From positions 30,297,295-30,361,294 of the forward strand of contig CM068316.1 in the NCBI GenBank assembly GCA_034766995.1: a stretch of DNA of 64,000 nt. The letters are read 5' to 3'. This document shows positions 38,503-49,449 of the stretch, one piece after another (the stretch's first letter is position 1; every line of letters begins with the position of its first letter). The stretch comes from Acanthacorydalis orientalis (taxonomy: Eukaryota > Arthropoda > Insecta > Megaloptera > Corydalidae). The notes beneath the pieces were generated by a model. That model was given only the letters and a program-made list of their open reading frames with translations. It ran no database searches and had not been told where the DNA came from. Both the position numbers and the translations under genes were made by a program.

Positions 38503-38886
38503 TTAATCAATGATCGGCAATCTTTTCTTGAGACGATGATTGCTTTCGTTATCTGAGGAAAACTGTAATGATCATAAGATATATTGAAATCTTTGTCTTG
38601 TCATATGCCGGGAAAAATTATGCACCTTTTGCAGTCTAGATGATCCTGGTTGTAAACTACTCATATTTTTTACCCTAACTTAAAACCAATAGCAATTTTA
38701 ATTTTTTTACAACTTTCTCTGTTATTTTACTTGAGTGCAGTCTTGTCTCGCCGACTAGTATTTAACTATTGACTGATAATATAAACTCTCCTTCAAAACA
38801 CACTCTGAGAGGGTCGTGTGTCGTATATTCTCTTGGATAAGTATTGCATTAAACACATGGTGTGTTATCAGTCTCGAATGGGTTAA
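38503..38886. mobile_element. possible piggyBac-type MITE
   Basis: The right end, reverse-complemented, reads TTAACCCATTCGAGAC with TTAA at 38883-38886, sharing TTAACCCATTC with the site at 17084. The left border is taken as TTAATCAATGATCGGC, which is only loosely similar, so the left edge is uncertain. It has no coding frame and is less AT-rich than its flanks. Confidence 0.4.
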
Positions 38887-38889
38887 CAG

Positions 38890-40670
38890 AAATAATGTTC
38901 ATTTTACAGCTCTAAAATACAATGTATAACTTGCTTAAATTATTATTAATTATAATGTTTAAGAAAATAAAATAAATAATAACCGAAATATATAACATAT
39001 TTTGTAAATATAAAATTCAAATATATATTCGAACCTAACTTGTAGGAATTTTACCAAAATTGTAGGAACCAATTCTTGTAGGAAATTTACTGAACGTAAT
39101 TCTTTTATGATAATATCTTTATTGGAAAGTGTAATTTTTAATATTTAGAAGTAAAAGGTGTTTTTTAGTATTTTTAAATATTTATCTTTATCACTAGCAA
39201 TAATTTTAGTGAATGTATTTTTTTCTTTTATAAAAATTAATTATTTGATTTAAATATTACATTTTTCATTAATTATGAGAGATTTTCATAAAAGAATTTC
39301 ATCTCACCATTAATAACAAAAAACAATGATTCTTGTAAATCGAAAATTAATACACTTATTTGAACAATAAATGAAACAAAACATAAAATATTTATAAATT
39401 GAAAAATTCAAGTAATTTAATATATTTTTCCAAAATATCTTATAATACGTTCTTCTACTACTAGACACTGAAATCAATAACAAGAACGTCATCAATTCAA
39501 ATTGATAATTAAGCAATTACACGAGATTTATTCAACAAGATTTAATGTATCCTAACCCTTACTCCATTTATATCAGTGCACTGGAGTCACCAGAGCTGAT
39601 TAAGGAATTTTACAGGTCGTTTCACAAATAACTAGTGAATAGACGGCCGTTCTTTCGAATGTCGATGAGATGAAATCGGTTTTTGGTATAATTGTGTAAA
39701 GGTTTAACCGATCTCTCGTTATTGATGACGACTCGTAACATTTATATTTCTGATAAAACTGAATTCAATTAAGGAAAATGATTTCTAATAAAAATCGGAT
39801 ACAGAAAAAGATTTAATACGAGTAACTCGATTACTTGTTCTACGCTTTCTTTCAGTTGTTAAGCAAATAATAGTACTTATGAATCTTTTATGAAGTTCAA
39901 ATTTAAATTTAAGATAGAAGATTTTATATATACATAAATAAAATAAATATATTCCATAAAAAATAGATAAAAAGAATGATATTAAAAATAATAATATTTT
40001 TTTTAATCAACAGATAAAATTATTCAATTTGGATTAAAAATCTACATGATTATTCCTGAAAAATAATTATATATACTTATATGCTTATTATAAAAATATT
40101 TTTTTATTTATTTTTTTGAAAAATGTATTTGTTTCACACTAATTGATTTATATTAAAATATTTTGATATCAAATAATTTAAAAAATATGTTTGTTAATAA
40201 ATGTATTTTTAAAATTATTAATACAAAATATATTTTTTAATGCATTAATATTTCAAAAACCATATTAATTACAACAGTTTTTTTAAAGCATAGAAATTTC
40301 AAACAATACAATTCTAACACTGCTGTTAGTTCATTTTCAAAAATAAATTTCCTTTTCACTAAAATAAAAATTCTAATCAAAAATATTCAATAAATGATTA
40401 TTATTAATTTTTGATTGTTGATTATGAGCGTTTTAATTGCGATTTCATCATATTTACATCGCTTAGTACAAAAAGTTTTGTGCTAATGGAATAAAACAAA
40501 AATTCATTTGTTAAATTGAATTTAGCCATAGTACCAAAACTATATCGTGTCCTCTAAAATAAATGGTGATTTAAGGTAAGATTCCATATTACAATGGTGA
40601 ATATTTTTCACACGTGAAAGTATTTGTCAACGTTGAAATGTCTTTTGTGAAGTAAAAACATGTACAAAAT
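38890..40670. other. gene-free stretch
   Basis: AT-rich. TTGTAGGAA recurs three times at about 39040-39090. The less AT-rich patch at 39550-39740 has no open frame. Confidence 0.4.
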
Positions 40671-40676
40671 TAATCA

Positions 40677-41732
40677 TGGAGCAACGTACGATGGAAAAAC
40701 GCGTTAAAATTATCGTAGCATATTATGAAAATGAGTGTTCGAAGAAAAGTGCACATAGCGCTATTTTGATATACAAAATCTACGTTCAGAACGTACAATT
40801 TGGAATTTGGTCAAGAAATTCGAATAAACTGGGTCAGCAGTAAACATCAAAACACCTTAGCAGGCTCGTGCATGTCGCTTGAATTAAAAAATATTGCCAT
40901 GATTCGTGAAAGTGTGGCCGAGGAACCGGGCACATCGATACGTCATCGATCGTACCAGTTGTGTCTTTCGTATTCCACTAGGGTTATTTTCAAAGCGAAT
41001 TTTGATAAAAGATTTGTATTTACACGCTTACAAGATCTACACAATAAGAAAATATTTAAAACCCAGAGATCGACAGCGTCGTGAGTTTGCCAAATGGATG
41101 TGTAAACAAGGATTGGCTTTTTTAAAGACAATCGTCTTTGATGATCAGGTCCATTTTCACCTCAATAGATTCATAAACAAGCAAAATTACTGAATTTGAG
41201 GATTGAAAAATCCAATAGAGATTTACGAGAAGCGAATGTATCTTCGAAATGTGACGATTTGTGTAGCTTGTGGTCTGAAGGTGTAACTGGCCTGTATTTT
41301 TTTGAAGATGATGAGAAAAACGCTGTTGCAGTCAATTCCGTTCACTATCAGAGCAAGATAAACGTTTTATGGGACCAATTGAAAGATATGGACATCGAGG
41401 ATCTTTGATTTCAACAAAACGGTATCACCATTCTCACAGCAGCAGAAAAAATCGGGCTACTGAGCAGAAAATTTCCAGCCAGATGACATCAAATGGGCGC
41501 CGAGATCATGTTATTAACTCCTCTAAATTTCTTTATTTGGGAATATTTGAATAGTAAAGTATACGAGAACAAACAGAACACAATTGCAGAGCTGAAACAG
41601 GAAATACAATGCAAAATAGCAGACATAGATCCTGCGTTGTGCCGAGATGTAATCGAAAATTATGATAAGTGCATTACATCAAGCCACAGGAGCCGAGGCG
41701 GTCATTTAAAAAATATATTCTTTTATAGATAA
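40677..41732 (+). pseudogene. DD41D (rosa-like) Tc1/mariner transposase, inactive
   Basis: Starting at ATG 40677 (MEQRTMEKRVKIIVAYYENE) the family's N-terminal helix-turn-helix region is followed by VAEEPGTSIRHRSYQL, the block HAYKIYTIRKYLKPRD, the first catalytic block FDDQVHFHL with FINKQNY, then GLYFFEDDEKNAVAVNS. The second block reads FQQNGIT and the third LTPLNFFIWEYLNSKVYENK. The C-terminus IAELKQEIQCKIADIDPAL, SHRSRGGHLKNIFFYR ends at a stop. Both the second and third catalytic aspartates are replaced by asparagine (QQDG to QQNG, PLDFF to PLNFF). Several frameshifts are present. Spacing between the second and third blocks is that of the DD41D group. Confidence 0.88.
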
Positions 41733-41934
41733 TTGTAGTGATTGAACTAAAATACTAAATAAAAATCATATATATTTATCATTCATTCATTATATCATTT
41801 TTTTTTTAATTTTTATGTTTTTTAATACTTTTATATGGAAGCCAAAATTTAATAACTCTTAAGTTACATATCGATAAATATTGTACTTTTGCAGTCTTTA
41901 TTTCTGCATCTCGCTGCACAATTTGGTATCACTA

Positions 41935-42192
41935 TCAAAATAATCTATCTGCTAGAATGTTTATATAGACATACTATAATATCATATATATACATAAAAA
42001 AAAACGTTGCGATATATATGTAATAATAATTACATAGACATAAATGAGTTTTAAAAAACAAGTTAATTGTTTCATTAGGTTATATGTACAGGCTTATAAC
42101 TGACAAGAAAATGAGCGCAGCGAGACCAGGGGCTGGTGATCGCAGCGAGCAGGTGGCGAAGCCTCCTAATATATAGCAGGTGGCGAAGCCTC

Positions 42193-42200
<8 letters not shown>
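41935..42200. repeat. direct repeat unit A with GC-rich tail
   Basis: AATAATCTATCTGCTAGAAT, TTATATGTACAGGCTTATAA and CTGACAAG are matched about 670 bases later (42605-42862) by AATAATCTAGCTGTAAGAAT, TTACATGTACATGCTTACAA and TTGACAAG. The unit ends in a GC-rich block in which GCAGGTGGCGAAGCCTCCTA is tandemly duplicated with a 27-base period (42149 and 42176). A TA array follows. Confidence 0.75.
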
Positions 42201-42244
<44 letters not shown>

Positions 42245-42604
42245 AAACAATCCTTCACATGATTCAAATCATTTTTACTGCATAATATTCTTGATTGTCA
42301 GTACGTGATAACATATATAGAGAAATGAAGTCATTTAAAAAGAAGTTGAAATATCTAAATACTATTTTATGTATTATTTGACATACTATAATAATAAATA
42401 ATTTCTAATAAATGAATGAACAAAGAGAATGTTTTTACATATTTGTCAGTAACAATAAGCAGTTAATGTTCATATTACTTTTCTATTACTATTTAGAAGT
42501 AAATCTTACTGAATGTTAAGGAGATATGACTTCCGTCAATATTTAAACATATAAATGTATAATATTATTTATACAAAGTGTAAAAAAACATTATAAAATA
42601 ATAC

Positions 42605-42862
42605 ATTGAAAAAAATAATCTAGCTGTAAGAATGTTTATATAAATATACTAACATATATGTTGTATTATATATATATATATATATATAAATTCATGAAAT
42701 CAATTTATTTATTTGAGACTTGGCTTCTATCATACCCAGATATGTTTACTGTTTCATTCGGTTACATGTACATGCTTACAATTGACAAGTGGGCAAGTTC
42801 AGCAGATCCGGAGGGATTGATTGGTAAGCGCAGCGAGCAGGGGGCGAAGCCCCCTTCTATAT
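42605..42862. repeat. direct repeat unit B with GC-rich mini-hairpin
   Basis: Diverged copy of 41935-42200, with a TA tract replacing its middle. It ends GCGCAGCGAGCAG then the perfect mini-hairpin GGGGGCGAAGCCCCC (42840-42854) and another TA tract. An open frame of 136 codons runs through here (42658-43068), but it is a passenger of the repeat. Confidence 0.75.
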
Positions 42863-42869
42863 ATATATA

Positions 42870-43730
42870 TATTACGATCTTGAGCGAATATATGCAATAC
42901 GAGCGAAACGAGTCGGAGAAGCTAGTGGAGGCGAAACCCCCGGGTGTAGCTCCCTTGTTTTTAAAATTCCCAAAATTCAACAATTTTTTGAATTTATATC
43001 TATTTATATTATTTCAACAAATTATTCTATTTCTAAGTCTATTAGAGCTGAAATATTTTCTTTTATAAAATTATTACAAACTTTTTTAAAAAATATTGTT
43101 GATAAAACTTAAAAAAATTATAGGTAATATAATTTCTTCGTATTTTTCCAGCATAATGATACACTTCAATGTTTTAAATATTTATATTATTTTTAAATTT
43201 CAATGTTTATAGCATATTTTGCTATAAATATATTTGAAAGAACTTTATAAAAGTACTTAAAACCTTAAAGTCAGTTTGTATACAGTGATTACTTTGTATC
43301 GCATTTCTTCTAAACATTATAAATATATTGTTTTAAATAATAAACATCTACTTGTTTCATCTAAGTATTATACTCAAAGGGTAGAAGCATAATACTGTCA
43401 CAAACATTTGAACAACTAAACATCAAATGGAATGGTATACATAACTTTTCAATGGAATACTAACTTGAATTTAATTAAAGGCTAACATCTGTACTAAGTT
43501 AATAACACAATTAAATGCATCTATTTACACAATTTCCATTTATAGGGGTTTGTATAAACATAGTAAATATCTTATATGTCATTTAACAACGAATAAATAA
43601 AAAGAGGTACTTAAAGACTATAAAAAATATTTTTGAAAGCATTTTTTTAAAAAGTAAACTGATTAATAGAATAAGTAATAAAATTGGAACATCATAGTTA
43701 ATGAACACTTTTAGATTATATCAAATAAAA

Positions 43731-43735
<5 letters not shown>
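42870..43735. other. gene-free stretch
   Basis: Starts with further GC-rich phrases (GAGCGAAACGAGTCGGAG, GGAGGCGAAACCCCCGGGTG) of the same style as the repeat units, then is AT-rich without features. Confidence 0.4.

Positions 43736-43737
<2 letters not shown>

Positions 43738-43781
<44 letters not shown>
43738..43781. repeat. (TA)n microsatellite
   Basis: Nearly pure TA, ending five bases before a mariner mini-element. Confidence 0.95.
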
Positions 43782-43785
<4 letters not shown>

Positions 43786-43788
<3 letters not shown>

Positions 43789-43865
43789 AGGTTGGTGGAA
43801 AATAATTACGGTTCATGAAATTCAAATTTATGTACAATACTGCAATTATTTTCTTACCAAACTAA
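43786..43865. mobile_element. mariner mini-element, two ends only
   Basis: TTAGGTTGGTGGAAAATAAT at the left and, reverse-complemented, TTAGTTTGGTAAGAAAATAA at the right enclose about 30 bases. It is an 80-base unit made almost only of mariner inverted repeats. Confidence 0.75.
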
Positions 43866-43869
43866 TTCA

Positions 43870-45100
43870 AAAATTCTGGAATGTGTATATATATATATAT
43901 ATACACACACATACATGTCTATACATTTCACTAATTAATTTATTATTTGTTACATTTAATTATTAATTCTATTATGGTAACATTTATTATTAATTATTTT
44001 CATTATTTTGTTCTGTTCTATATATGTTATGTATCAGGAAATATAAAATAGAAAAATATAATCAAAACCATTGATAATAAATGTTAACCTAAACATAATT
44101 TATTATTAGAATGTAAAAAAAATATATTGAAATTTAAAAACATATCATGAAGATATATACTGGTAAAATGGTAAATGAATTGAGAACATGTCAACATAAG
44201 TAGAATCGATTTTTATGCATGCACACTTCGTTATATTTATGAATATTATAAATTCAAAAACATTTCTTTCAAAGATTGACTTACTTGTCTTATCCAACGG
44301 TTAAAAAAATCGATCACTATTTTTCTATATTTATCAACATATGACGCACTTTATTCATTCCCTTTTTTTCATTTGAAAAACACTTTCACACCGTTGAGCT
44401 ATATTAAACTAACAAGTATTTAATGCTTATATACCATGTTGTCAGAATAACGTTTCGTATTTAACAGACTAGAAAATGTACCGTTTTAAATTATAAAGAA
44501 AGTTACAACACTAAGTATATCATAGCTTACGTCCTTTATAACATTCATATCTGATTCTTTTGGTATTATATTACGTGATTAAAAAAATATCAAGTGATGT
44601 AATATGTTCACTATCGATTACTTATATCAATAAATATGCACTTTTCTTCGCCTCTGCTGAGAATTGAGCATATGAATCACATACTCATTTCTTTTATTTA
44701 AATGATGACTTTCTGGTTAAAACGTGTGCATATATTATTATATATGCACACGTTTATAAGTATTTAAAGTACATATTTTTTCTAAGTATAATTTAATGTG
44801 AGAGATTTTCTCTGTCAGTGTAATTTTGTAATTATAGATGAGCAACAACTACACTTTTCGGGTAATAAAAGAAAAAGAATAAATGATTTTAAAAATAAAT
44901 GTTAACAGACAAATAACTAGTAGAAATACTAGAAAACATGTACGATGAAAATAATGGCAATGAATATTTGAAGTCCGATACAGTAATAGCAATAAAGATG
45001 CGGAAAGTTATAAGATTAGAGATTATAAAATAGAATATCTTATTTTAATTCTAATAATAATAATAACTCTTTATGTAATGATACTAGCTAATTAAATATC
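43870..45100. other. gene-free stretch
   Basis: AT-rich. TATGCACACGTTTATA at 44741 partly inverts ACGTGTGCATA at 44723, a small palindrome around 44717-44757. A donor-like GTAAGTCAAT on the minus strand at 44275-44284 has no matching acceptor phase. Confidence 0.4.
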
Positions 45101-45106
45101 TTTTAC

Positions 45107-45241
45107 TTTCCTTTTATTGTCAATACTGATATTTTAAGCGAAACGTCTGCGTCGTTTCCTGTAGGATTTAAAACTATAATGTATCCTGTCTCCGGTACAT
45201 TCAAGAATTCTGCATTATCTGTGACACAGTCATAAGTATGG
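45107..45241 (-). CDS. candidate host exon, soluble cysteine-containing region
   Basis: On the minus strand an acceptor (GATATTTTATTAG) at 45242-45243 opens a clean frame: HTYDCVTDNAEFLNVPETGY, IIVLNPTGNDADVSLKISVL and TIKG. Base composition is strikingly coding-like. The frame either ends at a TAA (45103-45105) after one more lysine codon, making this a last exon, or is spliced at GTAAAA before 45107, leaving two bases that match the start phase of the 36712 exon. The phase-2 start (one base carried) fits the two bases left by 54767-54809. I do not recognise the family. The peptide reads like an extracellular or lumenal beta-rich segment (inference). Confidence 0.6.
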
Positions 45242-45400
45242 CTAATAAAATATCATGAAATTAACATTTGTGTACTTTAGTAAAATATATTAACAATTAT
45301 ACTGAAAATATTCTAATTTTTATATAATTCAGGTCTTAAATACCGATAATATTTTTTTAAATAAAAAGCGATATGAAATGTGTTGACTTGTTACAAGACT

Positions 45401-45455
45401 GCCTCCAACTCGCTACGCTCTCAGACACTCGGGGGGCTCCGCCCCAGCTTGTATG
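45401..45455. repeat. GC-rich hairpin locus
   Basis: CAACTCGCTACGCTCTCAGA is followed by CACTCGGGGGGCTCCGCCCC, holding the hairpin GGGGCTCCGCCCC (45433-45445; loop GGA on the other strand). Same style as the hairpins at 42.1-42.9 kb, and again close to a TA array (45480-45518). Confidence 0.75.
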
Positions 45456-45478
45456 GCATATATTCACTCAATATGGTA

Positions 45479-45521
<43 letters not shown>

Positions 45522-45522
<1 letters not shown>

Positions 45523-45749
45523 TACAACAGTATGTCTACATAGTCATTCTTGCTTTTGAATGCTAGTAAATTTGTTCCTTTCGCAAATGTGTTACGACGT
45601 AATTGTTTTATAAAGTCATCCACTTCATAGCAATTGTTATCCCCGATGTGAAGAAACACCTCCGCGACTAACTTTTTAAAAAATTTACACCCTTTCTCCT
45701 TCCCCTCACACACACACGGTTCCAAATGGTTAATATAAGTTATGCACAA
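45522..45749 (-). CDS. short open frame, possibly a piggyBac-like remnant
   Basis: A 75-codon minus-strand frame whose second half looks protein-like: VFLHIGDNNCYEVDDFIKQL, RRNTFAKGTNLLAFKSKN, DYVDILL and stop. The FKSKNDYVDIL ending faintly resembles the K(W/S)KD.RDV.(M/I)LST stretch near the end of piggyBac transposases, but the orientation of the adjacent piggyBac-type end does not clearly fit. Its first 20 codons lie in the repeated block shared with 48037-48144, so they are probably not original coding sequence. Function unknown. Confidence 0.3.
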
Positions 45750-45790
45750 GAGAAATTGATATCAAAGCTAAAACTTACAAATATATAAAA
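45683..45790. repeat. piggyBac-end repeat with flank, copy 1
   Basis: From ACACCCTTTCTCCTTCCCCT through CGGTTCCAAATGGTTAATAT and GTTATGCACAAGAGAAATTG to AAAACTTACAAATATA the sequence matches 48037-48144 with few differences. The match goes beyond the TTAA that should end the element, so the flank was copied too. Confidence 0.85.
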
Positions 45791-45794
45791 ACTA

Positions 45795-45798
45795 TGTA

Positions 45799-45852
<54 letters not shown>

Positions 45853-45892
45853 TAGATAGATAGATAGATATAGATAGATATATGTTTGAGAG
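45795..45892. repeat. (TA)n-(GATA)n array
   Basis: TA repeats that pass into GATA and then irregular GAGAGGGG. Confidence 0.95.
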
Positions 45893-45894
45893 GG

Positions 45895-46445
45895 GAAGAA
45901 GCTATCTTTAAACTTTAGTCTGCAGAGGTTTCAGAATAATATATTACAGATGGTGGATGGATGAGCTAAATCTCCACTCCACGGAAAGACTACACGACTA
46001 GGCAGAAGTTATACACGACATGAGTTGGAAATTCTATAACAAGACACTGTACAGCCAAATATCAGATCAGCTCGGATTGGCGAGAGTGATTCCATTGCAC
46101 AAAACTATCGGCAGGAGCTGCCGAAAAAATAAATTCCTACAGCCGTCATATTTGGACTGACGAGCCGCGATCATAGTTGCCAACGGATTATCAGAGGTAA
46201 CGGGCAAGGACATTGAAAGAGCATGTAATTGAAGTAGGATGCTGCAGGGGAGAACGAAAATGGTAACCATTGCTATGTGATTTTTTTGAAAGTTTACCCA
46301 CATAGTCCACGAATCAGGCTCCGCATTTATCCACAGACAATACAAAATAAATAGACGAAGGTTGGTTTCGAGGAAACGCCCAAATCTTAGGTAGGACAAC
46401 AGAAATGAAGAATACTATACTATAACATGATTCACAATTTCTTAC
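45895..46445. other. unrecognised less AT-rich block with mini-hairpin
   Basis: Higher GC than its surroundings. The 110-codon minus-strand frame at 46067-46399 is open, but it has no recognisable domain. CGGCAGGAGCTGCCG (46109-46123) is a perfect 6-base-pair hairpin with a GAG loop. Likely an unidentified transposable-element fragment. Confidence 0.35.
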
Positions 46446-46448
46446 AAT

Positions 46449-46473
46449 TCGTGCAAAAAAATTGCAGTTGTTC
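46449..46473 (+). mobile_element. solo Hsmar1-like mariner end
   Basis: TTCGTGCAAAAAAATTGCAG followed by TTGTT matches the terminal repeat at 23385-23410. No second end was found nearby. Confidence 0.55.
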
Positions 46474-46607
46474 TGACATCAATATCATAATTCTTTGTGT
46501 AACCACCGGATGTCATCGATAATAATTATTTAATACAAAATCTCTCCATTTTTTAAAAAAAATATTTTGTTCAATTTCTTGTTCATTTTTTGAAATTTTA
46601 CAGAACA

Positions 46608-46609
<2 letters not shown>

Positions 46610-46677
<68 letters not shown>

Positions 46678-46680
46678 TAT
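46610..46680. repeat. (TA)n-(GA)n compound microsatellite
   Basis: TA repeats pass directly into AGAGAGAG. Confidence 0.95.
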
Positions 46681-46684
46681 ATAA

Positions 46685-47580
46685 TTAAATATTAGCAAAT
46701 TGTACTTATATTCCTGTTAAAATATTTATTTTTTTATAAATATATGATATGTGTATATATATATGTATAGTCATTTATATAATATTTTTGAATAGGACAG
46801 GTATTGAAAAAAATATTAAAAGAAAAAAAATACAGAAAAAATTTGATTGATAGTAATTTTAAATCAATTATGGGAATAATAACAAAAATAGCATACATGC
46901 GTAAGGAACTGTTTGCTGACGTAATTAAATTCTCAGGAACAACCTTTTATTCGGCATGAGTTATTTCATTCTTACGTTATCAACAGTGTTTGACAGGTTA
47001 TTAAGTACTGTATTTGAACGTAATTTACCTACGAAACAATGATACCGGACAAGAACAGAAAAAATAGCTTTCCACTTGAACTACGAGTACTCAAATTGAA
47101 TCAAATTTTATTGAACAAAAAAATAGCTTATTATTTTTTTAAAAAAATATTACGATTATTGTGTAGCTTTTCAAAATATATTAACGAAAAATTTGTTGTA
47201 AAATATATAAGATGATGATTTTTTTCATGATATAATGTATTTGTTTTTTTGATAATAAAGTAATTTTAAATAACATAAAAGACACTTTCCTTTAATTATT
47301 GAACAAGCATTTTTATCATTTTTATATGAATTTTACGAAAGGACTTCATGAAAGAGTACTTACTAATCATAAAATTAAATAATTGAAAAGAAAACTTTAA
47401 AGTTTAATTGTGTTATTTACTATAATTTGAAATCATATTGCGAATACAGAAAACTAAGAAATTATTTCAACTGATATAACGTAGAATATTAACAAAATAG
47501 ATTGGTAGAAAACTAATTCCTGTTGTGTGTAAAAGAATGAGTCTTTCTCACTACAAACATACTGGCTTCACATATTGTTC
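46685..47580. other. gene-free stretch
   Basis: AT-rich. GATTGGTAGAAAACTAATTC at about 47501 may be another worn mariner end. Confidence 0.4.
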
Positions 47581-47585
47581 GAAAA

Positions 47586-48085
47586 GTGGCTCCAAATGCA
47601 TCCTCTACAAGAAATCCAAATCCACATCGATCGAACCTTCATTTTCCTAAGAAAATACCGTCAAATCATGGTCAACGAACAAAGTGTGTAGTTTGTAAAG
47701 CAAATGAAAGAAATCGACGTCCAGGTACAAAATGTAACTCATTTGAAATCGTTTTGTACACACTTGATTGTTTCAAAATTTTTCACACTCAACAATAATG
47801 TTATTTCTGCAAATTTTCAATTGTAATCAATTTTTCCGCTTTCAATTACATGTTTTCAATCAAGAGATTTATGTTTTCCCGAATATTATCAACAATTTTT
47901 CATCATATATCAGATAGATGGGACATTTCTAATGGCTGATCTGAATTAACATATTTTTTCTTGTAACTGACAAATTTGCAATTTTTTTTGTTTACATAGA
48001 AGAATATCCAATTAATCGAAAAATATTTGTTAAAAAAATTTAGCACCCATTCTCCTTCCCTTCACACACACGCGGTTCCAAATGG
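47586..48085 (+). pseudogene. piggyBac transposase 3' end with terminal repeat
   Basis: The frame from 47586 reads NPNPHRSNLHFPKKIPSNHG, then RTKCVVCKANERNRRPGTKC and NSFEIVLYTLDCFKIFHTQQ before a stop at 47796. CxxC, a later cysteine, and DCFK-x-FHT are the zinc-binding tail of piggyBac transposases, and the HFPKKIP before it is the usual linker. About 270 bases later the sequence ends CGGTTCCAAATGGTTAA, a piggyBac-like terminus with TTAA at 48082-48085. The body of the transposase is missing. The frame over the preserved tail is intact. Confidence 0.8.
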
Positions 48086-48144
48086 TTAATATAAGTTATG
48101 CACATGAGAAATTGATTTCACAGCTAAAACTTACAAATATACAA
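48037..48144. repeat. piggyBac-end repeat with flank, copy 2
   Basis: Partner of 45683-45790, same orientation. Both copies are directly followed by a TA-rich microsatellite. Confidence 0.85.
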
Positions 48145-48149
48145 AAACT

Positions 48150-48275
48150 ATATATATATATACACACACATACATATATACATATACACACACATATATA
48201 CATACACACACACATATACACAAACTCATATACACATACACACACACATATATACACACACAAATATATATATAT

Positions 48276-48310
<35 letters not shown>
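48150..48310. repeat. (TA)n/(CA)n array
   Basis: TATACACACA and CATACACA units about 160 bases long. Confidence 0.95.
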
Positions 48311-48314
48311 ATAC

Positions 48315-49176
48315 CTATAATTTTTAATGTTATTTGTTAGTTCTAATATTACAGTGTTTTGATTTCTAAGAAGAAATTGTCTATAAAAATATTATTAGAA
48401 TAAAATGGTACATTATTTTATACTATTATAGACTTGTTTCTCTATTCCTCGTCTTTAATAAATGTAACGAAAAAAGAATATATTAACGAAAATCATTTTC
48501 TTTTTTCATTTATCACTCTTTCTATAGTTAATATCAAAATACCAAATTTTCCTTAATTATCAATTTAAATTTAACGAAAAGATAAAACCACATAAAACTA
48601 ACATAAAAAATTATTTTATATAGATCAAGTAAAAATAATATAACGTAATTAAAAACGGTTCAGAACGAAATCAATTATCAATTACTGAAATAATACAAAC
48701 AATAATTATTGTTTAAACAATATCAAACACGATACAAATAGTAAACAAGATCAATTAGATAAAACCGTATTATCAAAATTGAAATATTGACACGTACTTC
48801 ATACTAACATAGCTCATTATAGTAAATATGTACGTATTTTATAAAAGATTACAAAAAAATTCATCGATTTAATTCATGACTAGTTAGATATTTCTTTTAT
48901 TTAATATAGAATGTTAGTAATATTTTTGTATATAAAATAAAGTTACGATCACTATTTTTTCATTTAAACATGATAGAGGTAAATATTTTTTTTAAAATAC
49001 TATGATACTTTATTAAACGTATTCCTTTCTGATTTAATGTTGAATTAAAACTAATGTACAGTGCTCAAATTCAATTACATTTTTTTATATAAATACCCTT
49101 TTAACCATGATTTAATGAATATTTATTTAAAGTTAATAACATTTGTTGAAAACAAGCTTACTAGAATCGACTATTT
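48315..49176. other. gene-free stretch
   Basis: AT-rich, no feature seen up to the assembly gap. Confidence 0.5.
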
Positions 49177-49276
49177 NNNNNNNNNNNNNNNNNNNNNNNN
49201 NNNNNNNNNNNNNNNNNNNNNNNNNNNNNNNNNNNNNNNNNNNNNNNNNNNNNNNNNNNNNNNNNNNNNNNNNNNN
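49177..49276. other. assembly gap, 100 N
   Basis: Exactly 100 N, the convention for a scaffold gap of unknown size, so distances across this point are not reliable. Confidence 0.99.
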
Positions 49277-49378
49277 AATATATTGTCATAATTATCATTA
49301 TAATTTAATATCTCGGCAATTTATACAATTTTATCTTTTGGAAACATCATATTGCGTATTAATTCAGTATATATAAGT

Positions 49379-49380
49379 GA

Positions 49381-49443
<63 letters not shown>
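49379..49443. repeat. (TA)n microsatellite
   Basis: Nearly pure TA about 100 bases after the gap. Confidence 0.95.
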
Positions 49444-49446
<3 letters not shown>

Positions 49447-49449
49447 GAT

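Noticed and set aside
42658..43068. 136-codon open frame, the longest in the window
   Set aside because: Runs through a TA tract and a repeated GC-rich palindrome (GKRSEQGAKPPS). The repeat explains its openness.
44285..44340. Strong donor GTAAGTCAAT on the minus strand preceded by an open frame reading DKYRKIVIDFFNRWIRQ
   Set aside because: It ends in phase 0 and would need a partner that breaks the phase chain between 45107 and 36712. No acceptor with a good tract was found, and an in-frame stop lies just upstream.
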